A stretch of DNA of 6,399 nucleotides from Scalindua_A sp046757465 (GCA_046757465.1 JBHHYH010000111.1:1-6399); one strand, 5' to 3'; counted from the stretch's first letter, positions 1 to 6,345 are shown. Numbers and translations: made by a program. Notes: generated by a model from the letters alone, not told the origin.

Positions 1-54
1 GTTATCGTTTATTATTTTTAAGTACTTACGGGCTCTTTCTTTAACATTTTCCAT
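1..54 (-). CDS. Possible 5' end of a leftward gene, cut by the window edge
   Basis: Reading leftward from an ATG at 54-52, 18 codons stay open to the window edge (MENVKERARKYLKIINDN). The frame has a stop shortly upstream of this ATG, so this is the only ATG that could start it. A good promoter-like pair (98-127) points the same way and would give a leader of about 37 nt. The ribosome binding site is poor: the purine-rich GGGAAGAG (complement of 74-81) lies about 19 nt from the ATG, which is far. The peptide is charged and probably helical but far too short to assign. It could be chance, because 18 open codons mean little in AT-rich DNA; the promoter is the main support. Confidence 0.35.
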   Translation of the reverse strand, partial: MENVKERARKYLKIINDN

Positions 55-97
55 AGTAATGTTTATAAATCAGCTCTTCCCTGTCGTTCAATCTCAT

Positions 98-127
98 ATT
101 CTATTATATATTACGGACTTATGTCAA
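98..127 (-). promoter_or_regulatory. Sigma70-like promoter reading leftward
   Basis: On the minus strand there is a perfect TTGACA -35 box (complement of 122-127) and, after 18 bp, TAGAAT (complement of 98-103), one base from the TATAAT consensus. An overlapping TATAAT lies closer to the -35 box (13 bp) and is too near to use with it. The promoter would drive the partial gene starting at position 54, divergently from the recombinase gene at 322. Confidence 0.45.
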
Positions 128-267
128 GGATTAAGCTGGAATTACGAATCATATTTGGAAATGGGAGGATATTCTATAAGGCAAAATTGTTAAAAAAATC
201 AGAAAATCACTTGAAATTAGGACACTACCAAATATTCATTTTTTCGCTTCTTTTTTTAGTAATAATA

Positions 268-294
268 TATATGATTCGATAAAAATATCATATA
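268..294. repeat. 8-bp inverted repeat upstream of the recombinase gene
   Basis: TATATGAT (268-275) and ATCATATA (287-294) are perfect inverted copies separated by 11 bp, ending 27 bp before the recombinase start codon. The position would suit an operator or a recombinase binding site. Two 8-bp arms in such AT-rich DNA can arise by chance, and no second copy of the arms was seen elsewhere in the window. Confidence 0.25.
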
Positions 295-321
295 CATCAT
301 GTTAGGAAAAGGAGTAAAAGG

Positions 322-915
322 ATGAAATCTGATTATAAGATTACAAGAGACAAATTCATGGATGATAAAGAACGGGACAAGTTAATAAAGTTTTGCAAAA
401 AGAAGGCAGAACTTGATTTAATGAAAGGACGCATAACGTGGCCTGTAAGGAACATGCTGGTAAATCTTGCCTTGTATTCAGGCCTTAGAGTAAGTGAGAT
501 TGCAGGATTAAAGATAAAAGACTTACATCTTTATAATGTAGAAGACCCATGGTTAAAGGCTAGAAATGGTAAAAAGAAGAAGTCAAGAGATGTTTATCTG
601 GATAAAGAGTTTGTCAAAGAATTGAGAAAGTATGTTTCTTATAAAAAGAAGACCTTAAAAGAATCTGTAGACCCCGAGGCCCCTTTCCTTACTGGTAGAG
701 GCGGAAGGCATTCAACAACAACGGCATTGAAGATTAGCTTTAAAAAAGCAATAGTACAAGCCGGATTAAATCCAAAATACTCTATACACAGTGCCAGACA
801 TACTTATGGTATTCATTTGTATCATACGACAAAGAATCTAAGGTATGTCCAGAAACAGCTAGGGCACAGTAACATCATGATGACAAGCCTGTATGCAGAC
901 GTCCTGCCAGGGTAA
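322..915 (+). CDS. Short tyrosine recombinase/integrase, catalytic domain only
   Basis: Site-specific DNA strand exchange enzyme of the phage-integrase/XerC-XerD family, 197 residues. The catalytic set is complete: Arg56 in SGLRVSEI, a beta-hairpin lysine among K84-K87 (NGKKKKSRDVYL), H156-x-x-R159 in HSARHTYG, His182 in LGHSNIMMT and the nucleophile Tyr191. Typical members have about 300 residues because an N-terminal SAM-like core-binding domain precedes this part; here only about 40 residues come before the catalytic fold. The start is convincing: AAGGAG at 309-314 lies 7 bases before the ATG, so the short form seems genuine rather than a wrong start. It lacks the extra segment between the conserved patches that marks integron integrases. 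It stands alone, with an AT-rich palindrome just upstream (268-294), and runs convergently towards the gene ending at 1095. The protein ends only six residues after the catalytic tyrosine, so there is no C-terminal swapping helix of the Xer kind. DNA target unknown; it could be active, regulated by a partner, or a relic of a larger element. Confidence 0.9.
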   Translation: MKSDYKITRDKFMDDKERDKLIKFCKKKAELDLMKGRITWPVRNMLVNLALYSGLRVSEIAGLKIKDLHLYNVEDPWLKARNGKKKKSRDVYLDKEFVKELRKYVSYKKKTLKESVDPEAPFLTGRGGRHSTTTALKISFKKAIVQAGLNPKYSIHSARHTYGIHLYHTTKNLRYVQKQLGHSNIMMTSLYADVLPG

Positions 916-1094
916 GAACGGTAAACTGGCTAATATGATTAGAAATAACTGATTAAAAAGTAGGCGCAGCTTTTCGTTAACAGGCAACAGGTAATTGAAT
1001 AGGAGTTTAGTAACACACAAAATGAAATAAAAACAACTCCTCCATACTCCAAACCACATTTTACCTTCTTTCTCTCTCTTTATCATGTAGGCTA
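916..1094. other. Convergent intergenic region
   Basis: About 180 bp between the converging stop codons of the recombinase and the zinc-ribbon/MuF gene. The only structure seen is a 7-bp inverted pair, AGGAGTT (1001-1007) and AACTCCT (1035-1041), with a 27-nt loop. No stem followed by a T-run was found on either strand, so no intrinsic terminator can be called. Confidence 0.5.
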
Positions 1095-2327
1095 CTATTC
1101 TATTACAGGTAAAATTACACATCTACAACCAGGATGAAAAGGTGGAATATTTTTTTTGTCTAGTGATTTTACTTTAAATTTTTTACCATGCATATCACTG
1201 CATATAGAACAATCATTAAATCCTGCAGCATCAATCTCGATTTGTTTTATATGTGCACCTGCTTCATTTTCTTCATAAAATAATTCTTTAATACCAGTTA
1301 GTTTTGGATAATATGAATCTAAAGCATCTTCTAAAAGATAGCGTTTAGTATCTAAAAATTTTGGTTTCCATTCTTGATTGACAATTTCAAGTAATTTGTC
1401 TTTATCATTTTCTGAAATAGTACCAATAAGGACTTCTATTATTTTTTCTTTTTTATAATTTTTTTTTACGTTGGCAGAGTACTTATCCGCTGTTTCAAAT
1501 AGTTGTTTTTTTGTAAGCTCATTTAATAATTCCTCTATGGAGCATTCTTGTAAATATGTATATTTAGCTATCGTATCCCATAAGTGAGGCCACTCTCCAG
1601 ATTCTTTGAATAATTTGCAAAATTTATCAAATTCTGGCCATTCAAAATCAATTAAGACATCTCTGCTTTTACTTTCTACATCTCTAAGTATTTTTTCTAG
1701 TCTTAATTGCTCTTTCCTATAATCATCTATACCTTGTTGCCAAATAACCTCAGGTGTAACCCTTTTTTGATTTAATTCTCTTTCTTTAATTTTTTGCTTT
1801 TCAGCCGTCTTAGTAGCATCAGAGAAAGCATTTGGTTGTATATTATCTAGCAGTTGTTTAACTTTAGATTCAAAATTAGAAATTATATCAGGATTTGATA
1901 CCTTATTTTTTAGCTCTGTAATCTTTTGAAGTGCTTTTGAGTAAGCATTTATCTTTGATTTTGCAGACTTAGCTTTTTCGGCTTTATCTTTAGCCTTATT
2001 TAAATATTCTTGCAAGGTATTTATAATAATCTCCTCACGCATAATAGCAACTTTATCTAAAACTTCATCAGGTGATTGGCTTGCTGCTTTTATTCCTTTT
2101 CTTTCAATTGGAAGTAGATAGTTTTTTACTGTGTTTTCAATGAGTTCAAGTCGTGATAGTTTAGTTTCAAGCTTTTTAGACTTACCGATTATTTCATCCG
2201 ATTCTGTAATAATTTGTACTGCCCGTCTAACTTGTAGACCTAAAATTCTATCGCAGCTTTCACATAAACCATCACTAGTTAACCTTAAAAACCAACTAGA
2301 TTTTTCACAATATTTACAAGTTGCCAT
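1095..2327 (-). CDS. Zinc-ribbon, coiled-coil and MuF-type C-terminal domain protein
   Basis: A 410-residue protein of unknown role with recognisable parts. Residues 1-30 form a four-cysteine zinc ribbon (C4-x2-C7 and C22-x2-C25, with WFLRLTSDGLC between). Residues about 35-225 are rich in Lys, Glu and Leu and look helical or coiled-coil. Residues about 263-302 (from SIEELLNELTKKQLFE) resemble a SAP-like helix-turn-helix, which often binds DNA. Residues 370-405 carry C373-x2-C376, H380-G381 and the tail PPFHPGCRC (His398, Cys401, Cys403), the signature end of phage Mu protein F/SPP1 gp7 minor head proteins. In phages that domain sits beside portal and terminase genes; none is here, and the protein has no signal peptide or membrane segment, so it is probably cytoplasmic. 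The gene is strongly AT-rich and isolated. The ATG has no good ribosome binding site (GAG 11 nt upstream), but the zinc ribbon begins directly after it, which supports this start. Domain calls are from motifs; a capsid role, a toxin-like role or a stress function cannot be told apart. Confidence 0.85.
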   Translation of the reverse strand: MATCKYCEKSSWFLRLTSDGLCESCDRILGLQVRRAVQIITESDEIIGKSKKLETKLSRLELIENTVKNYLLPIERKGIKAASQSPDEVLDKVAIMREEIIINTLQEYLNKAKDKAEKAKSAKSKINAYSKALQKITELKNKVSNPDIISNFESKVKQLLDNIQPNAFSDATKTAEKQKIKERELNQKRVTPEVIWQQGIDDYRKEQLRLEKILRDVESKSRDVLIDFEWPEFDKFCKLFKESGEWPHLWDTIAKYTYLQECSIEELLNELTKKQLFETADKYSANVKKNYKKEKIIEVLIGTISENDKDKLLEIVNQEWKPKFLDTKRYLLEDALDSYYPKLTGIKELFYEENEAGAHIKQIEIDAAGFNDCSICSDMHGKKFKVKSLDKKNIPPFHPGCRCVILPVIE

Positions 2328-2523
2328 TTTTATATATACTCAAAACTTAATCCTACTATAACCTGATATCAGTTTCTATTTGATCTTCTTAAAGTAGAGA
2401 TCATCATCTATTCACCCTTGGTAAATATTTCATAGTAGTCTATTAATATCTCTATGTAATCAAGTGATATTTGCTGAAAGTAAGATTTTTCCTTAGGTTT
2501 GAGCCAGCGTGGGTTAGTTATCA

Positions 2524-2552
2524 TGATTAATATTTATTTGGTTTATTAATCA
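2524..2552. repeat. 9-bp inverted repeat with 11-bp spacer
   Basis: TGATTAATA (2524-2532) and TATTAATCA (2544-2552) are exact inverted copies with 11 bp between. The arm spacing equals that of the inverted repeat at 268-294, although the arm sequences differ. It is made almost wholly of A and T and may be chance. Confidence 0.2.
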
Positions 2553-2595
2553 AGGATTAAGTATAGAAATTCTAGACCTTTCATAATGGCATGTC

Positions 2596-2621
2596 AAAGG
2601 CTTTTCCGCCTTTACTTTTTT
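2596..2621 (+). terminator. Intrinsic terminator-like hairpin with no clear gene before it
   Basis: AAAGGC (2596-2601) and GCCTTT (2608-2613) form a 6-bp stem around a 6-nt loop, followed after two bases by six T residues (2616-2621). This is the form of a weak rho-independent terminator for rightward transcription. No rightward gene was found upstream of it, so it may end a lost gene, a small transcript, or be chance. Confidence 0.35.
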
Positions 2622-3069
2622 ACCAAAATTACCCATGATTTTTTATTGACCAGTGCAGTTAATCTGCTAACATGAAGTCGATTATAACCTTATAGTTCCA
2701 AGTTGTCCTTGTTTAGAGGCTAAACACGATATGTTTCCTTGTGACTACCACACGAACTGCACGTCAATAGACTAGCATTCTCAAAATCATGATGTCTATA
2801 TTTCACAGGATCTTAACTAATAAATCCACTTGTTTTTTACCATAATAGTTTTTCCCCTGTGTCAGTTCCGTTTCTTGAGTATAGAACGAAAATGGGAAAA
2901 ACTAAAGAGCTTTAGCCGTAGATGAAGCTTTTGAGATATTTGAAAAAGTATATCAAAACGAGCCATTAATTTGAAACTATCTTCATCATTGATGACTATT
3001 CAAACTTCTGTATTATCTCACTAAATGGTAGTTGTACAGTTATACAATTATGTAAAACCAATATAAAGC

Positions 3070-3100
3070 TTGTCAATTTTTATATCAATTTTGATATATT
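3070..3100 (+). promoter_or_regulatory. Promoter-like boxes containing a palindromic operator
   Basis: TTGTCA (3070-3075) resembles a -35 box and TATATT (3095-3100) a -10 box, 19 bp apart, which is somewhat long; GATATA (3093-3098) gives 17 bp but a poorer match. Between and over them lies a perfect inverted repeat, TATATCAA (3081-3088) and TTGATATA (3091-3098), with 2 bp between. A protein bound there would cover the promoter. It would drive the DUF6602 gene with a leader of about 40 nt. Confidence 0.4.
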
Positions 3101-3122
3101 ACAGGAAGTACCTAATAACATT

Positions 3123-3129
3123 GTTAGCC
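3123..3129 (+). other. Possible left boundary of a gene cassette (GTTAGCC)
   Basis: GTTAGCC agrees with the integron crossover box GTTRRRY except at one position and lies 21 bp before the gene start. It coincides with the change from AT-rich DNA (13 G/C of 60 at 3061-3120) to GC-rich DNA. In a cassette the crossover would fall after the first G, making TTAGCC the cassette's left end. It pairs as GG...AAC/GTT...CC with the left arm of the folded site at 4052-4095. Confidence 0.35.
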
Positions 3130-3133
3130 AAAG

Positions 3134-3138
3134 GGAGG
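3134..3138 (+). promoter_or_regulatory. Ribosome binding site deciding the TTG start
   Basis: GGAGG, within AAAGGGAGG, lies 5 bases before the TTG at 3144. It is the strongest Shine-Dalgarno match in the window and fixes a TTG start for the DUF6602 gene; the first in-frame ATG inside the gene, at residue 28, would remove conserved sequence. Confidence 0.75.
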
Positions 3139-3143
3139 TATCA

Positions 3144-4046
3144 TTGACTAGAACGAAAGACGCCCCAGGGCTGCAAGTTTACTATGATGCTCAAAAGAAG
3201 ATCTTCAAACTTCAGTCGGAGATCATGACTGGAGTCTTGACCCATTTGGGCGAGCGTGGGCGAAATGACGAGGAGTACCTCCGACGCTTCCTGGACAAAG
3301 TACTTCCGCGTCGTTTTAGTCTCGGTACAGGCTTCATCGTTTCTTCAGACCTTGCTAAAGCATGCAGTGGCCAAAACGATATAATCATCTCCGACCAGTT
3401 CTGGAACTCACCGCTCTATCGAGAGCTCGTGGCAGAAATCTATCCCATTGAAACTGTCTACGCCACGATCGAAGTCAAGGGAGTAATCCAAAAACAGAAG
3501 AAAGGTCGCAGTCGCAATAAGACAACGGATATTGATGATGCACTGTCAAACATCTCCAAGATCCGTACTCTCGCGAAGGGCAAGAAGTATGTACGCTACA
3601 TAGGTAAAGAGAAAAGCAAAGCCGAACCGGATAAGCTAGTGGTCCACCCTGAAAGCTTCATAATACCCACTCCACCACGGGCATACATCTTTGCGTACGC
3701 CAAGAAGGGATGGCGGAACTTGAATGAGTTTCGGAAAGATCTGGAGGAGCACCTCCGACGCCATACAGGTGCCCACCTTCATGGCATCGTAGTCTTGGAG
3801 AAAGATTGGTTTGCCTTTCAAGAAACACACGATCCCGACGTAACCGTTCACGCATTCGAGAATAATGCCCTTATTCGTTTCACAAACACCATGTTAAGGG
3901 GAATTCAAAGCCTTCCTATGTATACAGCGTCTATTGATGACTACCATAGAGCGGGACTCTACGAGAGCGTGAAGGCGGGTGATCCACAGTGCTCTGCTTT
4001 CGGTGGAGACCCTGAGCCATCCGACGCGTCGTACGATGATGAGTGA
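3144..4046 (+). CDS. DUF6602-type protein, possible PD-(D/E)XK nuclease
   Basis: A 300-residue cytoplasmic protein starting at TTG. Residues about 22-115 match the pattern I know from DUF6602 proteins: a helix, then GERGRNDEEYLRRFL, LPRRFSLGTGFI, SGQNDIIISD and IETVYATIEVKG. Asp79 (QNDIII) followed by Glu110-Val-Lys112 on the next strand has the form of a PD-(D/E)XK restriction-endonuclease core, as in Holliday-junction resolvases and restriction enzymes; nuclease activity is inferred, not shown. Residues 178-225 give two more hydrophobic strands (YIFAYAKKGW, HGIVVLEKDWF), and the last 30 residues are acidic and probably disordered. Base use is unlike the neighbours: 36 of 60 bases are G or C at 3241-3300, against 13 of 60 just before the gene and 17 of 60 after it (4141-4200), indicating transfer. 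A strong ribosome binding site, a possible cassette end before it and an attC-like fold right after its stop suggest a mobile gene cassette. A defence role is plausible from the nuclease-like core and mobility, but there is no partner gene to test it. Confidence 0.75.
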   Translation: MTRTKDAPGLQVYYDAQKKIFKLQSEIMTGVLTHLGERGRNDEEYLRRFLDKVLPRRFSLGTGFIVSSDLAKACSGQNDIIISDQFWNSPLYRELVAEIYPIETVYATIEVKGVIQKQKKGRSRNKTTDIDDALSNISKIRTLAKGKKYVRYIGKEKSKAEPDKLVVHPESFIIPTPPRAYIFAYAKKGWRNLNEFRKDLEEHLRRHTGAHLHGIVVLEKDWFAFQETHDPDVTVHAFENNALIRFTNTMLRGIQSLPMYTASIDDYHRAGLYESVKAGDPQCSAFGGDPEPSDASYDDE

Positions 4047-4051
4047 AGAAT

Positions 4052-4095
4052 GGTCAACAAGTTGCTTCACCGGTACGGTGAGCACAGCGTTATGC
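4052..4095 (+). repeat. attC-like folded recombination site after the DUF6602 gene
   Basis: The site begins 5 bp after the stop codon. Left box GGTCAAC (4052-4058) and right box GTTATGC (4089-4095) pair at AAC/GTT. Inside are symmetric 4-nt unpaired spacers (AAGT, CAGC), then TGCT and CACCG on the left pairing with CGGTG and AGCA on the right, with one extra T (4067) bulging from the left arm and a 3-nt GTA loop. Outer AAC/GTT boxes, an unpaired central spacer and an extrahelical base in the left arm are the architecture of integron attC sites. It is 44 bp, shorter than the roughly 57 bp or more usual for attC, and the box ends pair poorly. It is not a terminator: no T-run follows. Confidence 0.4.
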
Positions 4096-4312
4096 AATAA
4101 AAATACAATGAATTACTTTGTGCAGTAAGTGAGTCGCTAATCGATGTATAGGGCCTTTCATTATTACTTTTTGCTATTTAGTTTTTTTATCATCCTGTAT
4201 TTATCAAATCAAGTTTGCCCTTAATGTTCCCCGTTTGTATTTTTTACTGCAATATTTACCAAATTCCATTATAATTGTGTGTTTATCATTTTGCATAAAA
4301 AATAAGTATAAG
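4096..4312. other. AT-rich intergenic DNA between the possible cassette and the typA leader
   Basis: About 215 bp, strongly AT-rich, with no gene. It contains the candidate typA promoter (4247-4275). No other repeat or RNA gene was recognised. Confidence 0.4.
4247..4275 (+). promoter_or_regulatory. Candidate typA promoter
   Basis: A perfect TATAAT lies at 4270-4275, with CTGCAA (4247-4252, three of six matches to TTGACA) 17 bp before it. If used, transcription would start near 4282 and give a leader of about 150 nt that holds the hairpins at 4313-4335 and 4354-4377. The -35 box is weak and other AT-rich boxes are nearby. Confidence 0.35.
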
Positions 4313-4335
4313 GCATCTGGAACGCTTCCCGATGC
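4313..4335 (+). repeat. Hairpin in the typA leader
   Basis: GCATC (4313-4317) pairs with GATGC (4331-4335) and, after a T/C mismatch, GGAA (4319-4322) pairs with TTCC (4326-4329) around a CGC loop. The 23-nt stem-loop is compact and has no T-run, so it is not a terminator. It may be a leader structure or part of an interspersed repeat. Confidence 0.45.
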
Positions 4336-4353
4336 ACATAAAAGGCTAAAAAC

Positions 4354-4377
4354 TTCCTGTCTGCCGACAGGCAGGAA
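4354..4377 (+). repeat. 24-bp imperfect palindrome, REP-like
   Basis: The 24 bases from TTCCTGTC to CAGGCAGGAA fold back with 11 of 12 pairs, one of them G-U, plus one C-A mismatch near the tip; alternatively CCTGTC and GACAGG form a 6-bp stem around TGCC. CTGTCTGCCGACAGGCAG-type palindromes occur as dispersed repeats in many bacterial genomes, so this may be a repeat copy rather than a typA-specific element. It lies 55 bp before the typA start, inside the likely leader. Confidence 0.5.
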
Positions 4378-4432
4378 CTCCAGTACCGACTAGTTCGGGT
4401 CTTAAACGAAAACAAATAAGTGGAAAGTAACT

Positions 4433-6244
4433 ATGGAAATAAAAAACATTAGAAATATTGCCATCATAGCCCATGTGGATCATGGAAAGACTACCTTAGT
4501 AGATCAAATGTTAAAGCAAACCGGAGTCTTTCGCTCAAATCAACAGGTAGCCGAACGAGTACTCGACTCGTATGATCAGGAAAGGGAACGTGGTATTACA
4601 ATAGTCGCAAAAAACTTTTCAATCCAGTACAAAGAGATTAAACTAAACATCATCGACACGCCGGGTCATACAGACTTTGGAGGTGAGGTGGAACGTACCT
4701 TGAAGATGGCAGAAGGAGTACTGCTTTTGGTAGATGCTTACGAGGGACCAATGCCACAGACGAGATACGTGTTACAAAAGGCATTAGGCTATTACCTCAA
4801 ACCCATCGTAGTTATCAATAAGATTGATAGAACTGACGGGAGGCCAAACGAGGTACTGAATGAGATATTTGACCTGTTTGTGGAATTAAATGCTGATGAC
4901 GACCAGTTAGACTTTCCCGTCATATATGCAAGCGCTAAGGACGGATATGCAAAGCTTGAACTGCAAGAAGAAAGCGTTGATCTGGCACCACTTTTTGAAG
5001 CTATTATTAATCACATTCCACCACCAAAAGCAAACCCCAATAAACCATTCCAGATGCTAATACACACATTAGATTACAATGATTACGTAGGTAGAATAGG
5101 CATTGGCAAGATTGCAAATGGACGTATACGTTCAAGTAGTGAAGTGACACGGCTTAAGATGAATGGAGAAAGGCGCAATGAAAGAATTGGAGAAGTCTAT
5201 TCATTCTTAGGTTTAGGACGGGAAAGTGTGCAGGAAGCGGTTGCTGGTGACATTGCAGCAGTTACGGGAATAGAAAACATAGAAATCGGAGATACCCTGG
5301 CGGATATTAATGATCCTAAACCACTTCCCATCGTAAACATTGATGAACCAACATTGTCAATGATATTTTCAGTAAACGATTCTCCATTTTCAGGCCGTGA
5401 TGGGAAATACGTAACAAGCCGTAATCTGAGGGAGAGATTATATAGAGAATTGCGTTCAAATGTCTCGTTGAGAGTGCATGATACTCACTCAAGCGAATCG
5501 TTTCACGCTGCGGGAAGAGGGTTGTTGCATCTGTCCGTGTTGATTGAGAATATGAGGAGAGAGGGGTATGAACTTCAGGTTTCAAAACCAAAGGTTATTT
5601 ACAAGGAAATTAATGGTAAAAAGGCCGAACCCATAGAGTTTGTCGTAATTGATGTTCCAAAGGAATACGATGGTCAAGTTATTTCACTGCTGGGAAGCCG
5701 AAGGGGAGAAATGTTGAATATGCGGGAAAACAATGGACGTATAAATTTTGAATTCAAGCTTCCTTCACGTGGATTGGTTGGATTAAGATTAAGACTCCTT
5801 AGCTCTACACAGGGAAACGCTATCATGTATCATAATTTTTATGAATACGAATATTTCAAGGGGGACATTCCACACAGGACTCAGGGTGTCTTAGTCTCCA
5901 TGTCAATTGGAGAGGTGACGTCGTATGCCCTGGACGCATTGCGTGATCGAGGGGTTATGTTTGTCAAGCCGGGTGACAGGGTTTACGAAGGTATGATAGT
6001 TGGTGAACACTGTGAACAAAACGACATAGCCGTAAACGTGTGTCGTGCTAAAAAGGCAACTAATATAAGATCTGCTACTGGAGAAAAGGGAATAAAACTA
6101 TCACCCCCCAGGGATTTGAGTCTGGAAATGGCATTGGAGTATATTGAAGATGATGAGCTAATCGAGATCACACCAAAAATCTTTAGACTCAGGAAAAAAT
6201 TATTAAAGGAAAACGACCGTAAACGCCAGAAAATGGCTAATTAG
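4433..6244 (+). CDS. typA: Translational GTPase TypA/BipA
   Basis: Ribosome-binding GTPase of the EF-G/LepA class that acts in the cytoplasm, supporting 50S subunit assembly and growth at low temperature or under stress (family knowledge). All GTPase motifs are present: AHVDHGKT (13-20, P-loop), RERGITI (51-57, switch I), DTPGH (75-79), NKID (129-132) and SAK (167-169). The order is GTPase domain to about residue 200, a beta-barrel domain to about 300, EF-G III- and V-like domains, and the TypA-specific C-terminal domain ending LRKKLLKENDRKRQKMAN. At 603 residues it matches the usual length (E. coli about 607), and the ATG is fixed because the P-loop starts at residue 13, as in other TypA proteins. 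The ribosome binding site is weak (GGAAAG at 4422-4427). It stands alone behind a leader with hairpins. Its TAG stop (6242-6244) is the first three bases of the inverted repeat of a MITE-like element, so the last residues may have been altered by that insertion. Base use is intermediate, as expected of a resident core gene. Confidence 0.97.
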   Translation: MEIKNIRNIAIIAHVDHGKTTLVDQMLKQTGVFRSNQQVAERVLDSYDQERERGITIVAKNFSIQYKEIKLNIIDTPGHTDFGGEVERTLKMAEGVLLLVDAYEGPMPQTRYVLQKALGYYLKPIVVINKIDRTDGRPNEVLNEIFDLFVELNADDDQLDFPVIYASAKDGYAKLELQEESVDLAPLFEAIINHIPPPKANPNKPFQMLIHTLDYNDYVGRIGIGKIANGRIRSSSEVTRLKMNGERRNERIGEVYSFLGLGRESVQEAVAGDIAAVTGIENIEIGDTLADINDPKPLPIVNIDEPTLSMIFSVNDSPFSGRDGKYVTSRNLRERLYRELRSNVSLRVHDTHSSESFHAAGRGLLHLSVLIENMRREGYELQVSKPKVIYKEINGKKAEPIEFVVIDVPKEYDGQVISLLGSRRGEMLNMRENNGRINFEFKLPSRGLVGLRLRLLSSTQGNAIMYHNFYEYEYFKGDIPHRTQGVLVSMSIGEVTSYALDALRDRGVMFVKPGDRVYEGMIVGEHCEQNDIAVNVCRAKKATNIRSATGEKGIKLSPPRDLSLEMALEYIEDDELIEITPKIFRLRKKLLKENDRKRQKMAN

Positions 6245-6280
6245 TATCTGTTGCAGAAAGACTATATTGTCATCCATATC

Positions 6281-6299
6281 TTCTGAACTTGTTTCAGGA
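6281..6299. repeat. REP-like hairpin, left unit
   Basis: TTCTGAA (6281-6287) pairs with TTCAGGA (6293-6299), one pair being T-G, around a CTTGT loop. It is preceded by GTCATCC. TTCTGAACTTGTTTCAGGAT belongs to a type of short repeat that I have met in many bacterial genomes. Confidence 0.5.
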
Positions 6300-6324
6300 T
6301 CTCCTAACATATCGATATATATAG

Positions 6325-6345
6325 ATTCTGAAATAAATTCAGAAT
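6325..6345. repeat. REP-like hairpin, right unit, inverted relative to the left unit
   Basis: ATTCTGAA (6325-6332) and TTCAGAAT (6338-6345) form a perfect 8-bp stem around ATAAA, followed by GAC, so that ATGAC mirrors the GTCAT before the left unit. The two units form an inverted doublet like REP pairs. Confidence 0.55.

Larger units (their letters stand above)
2328..3069. other. AT-rich region without an intact gene
   Basis: About 740 bp between the divergent zinc-ribbon/MuF and DUF6602 genes, with frequent stops in all frames. Two adjacent short open stretches on the minus strand, 2901-2806 (32 codons) and 2812-2723 (30 codons, containing CSSC), lie in different frames and would read into one another with one frameshift; they might be the remains of a decayed gene, but I recognise no family. 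A terminator-like hairpin lies at 2596-2621 and an AT-rich 9-bp inverted repeat at 2524-2552. A weak TTGTA/TACAA pair lies at 3032-3047. No RNA gene was recognised. Confidence 0.5.

Noticed and set aside
322..915. Recombinase as an integron integrase acting on the nearby cassette-like gene
   Set aside because: It lacks the integron-integrase-specific insertion and the N-terminal domain, and lies more than 2 kb from the cassette-like site without an attI-like region.
859..1122. Minus-strand open frame overlapping the ends of the recombinase and zinc-ribbon/MuF genes
   Set aside because: It overlaps two well-supported genes, has no recognisable motif and a low-complexity composition; it is a frame shadow.
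2131..2361. Plus-strand open frame opposite the start of the zinc-ribbon/MuF gene
   Set aside because: It is antisense to the coding sequence for the zinc ribbon and coiled coil; its serine-rich start is the complement of that sequence.
4067..4081. TCACCG-GTA-CGGTGA as a rho-independent terminator of the DUF6602 gene
   Set aside because: No T-run follows the stem, and the pairing continues outward past a bulge and symmetric spacer in a way that fits a recombination site better.
3636..4097. Three minus-strand open frames over the DUF6602 gene
   Set aside because: They mirror the GC-richer plus-strand gene and have no ribosome binding sites or known motifs.
5316..6171. Minus-strand open frames inside typA
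   Set aside because: typA is certain on the plus strand, and these products show no family features.
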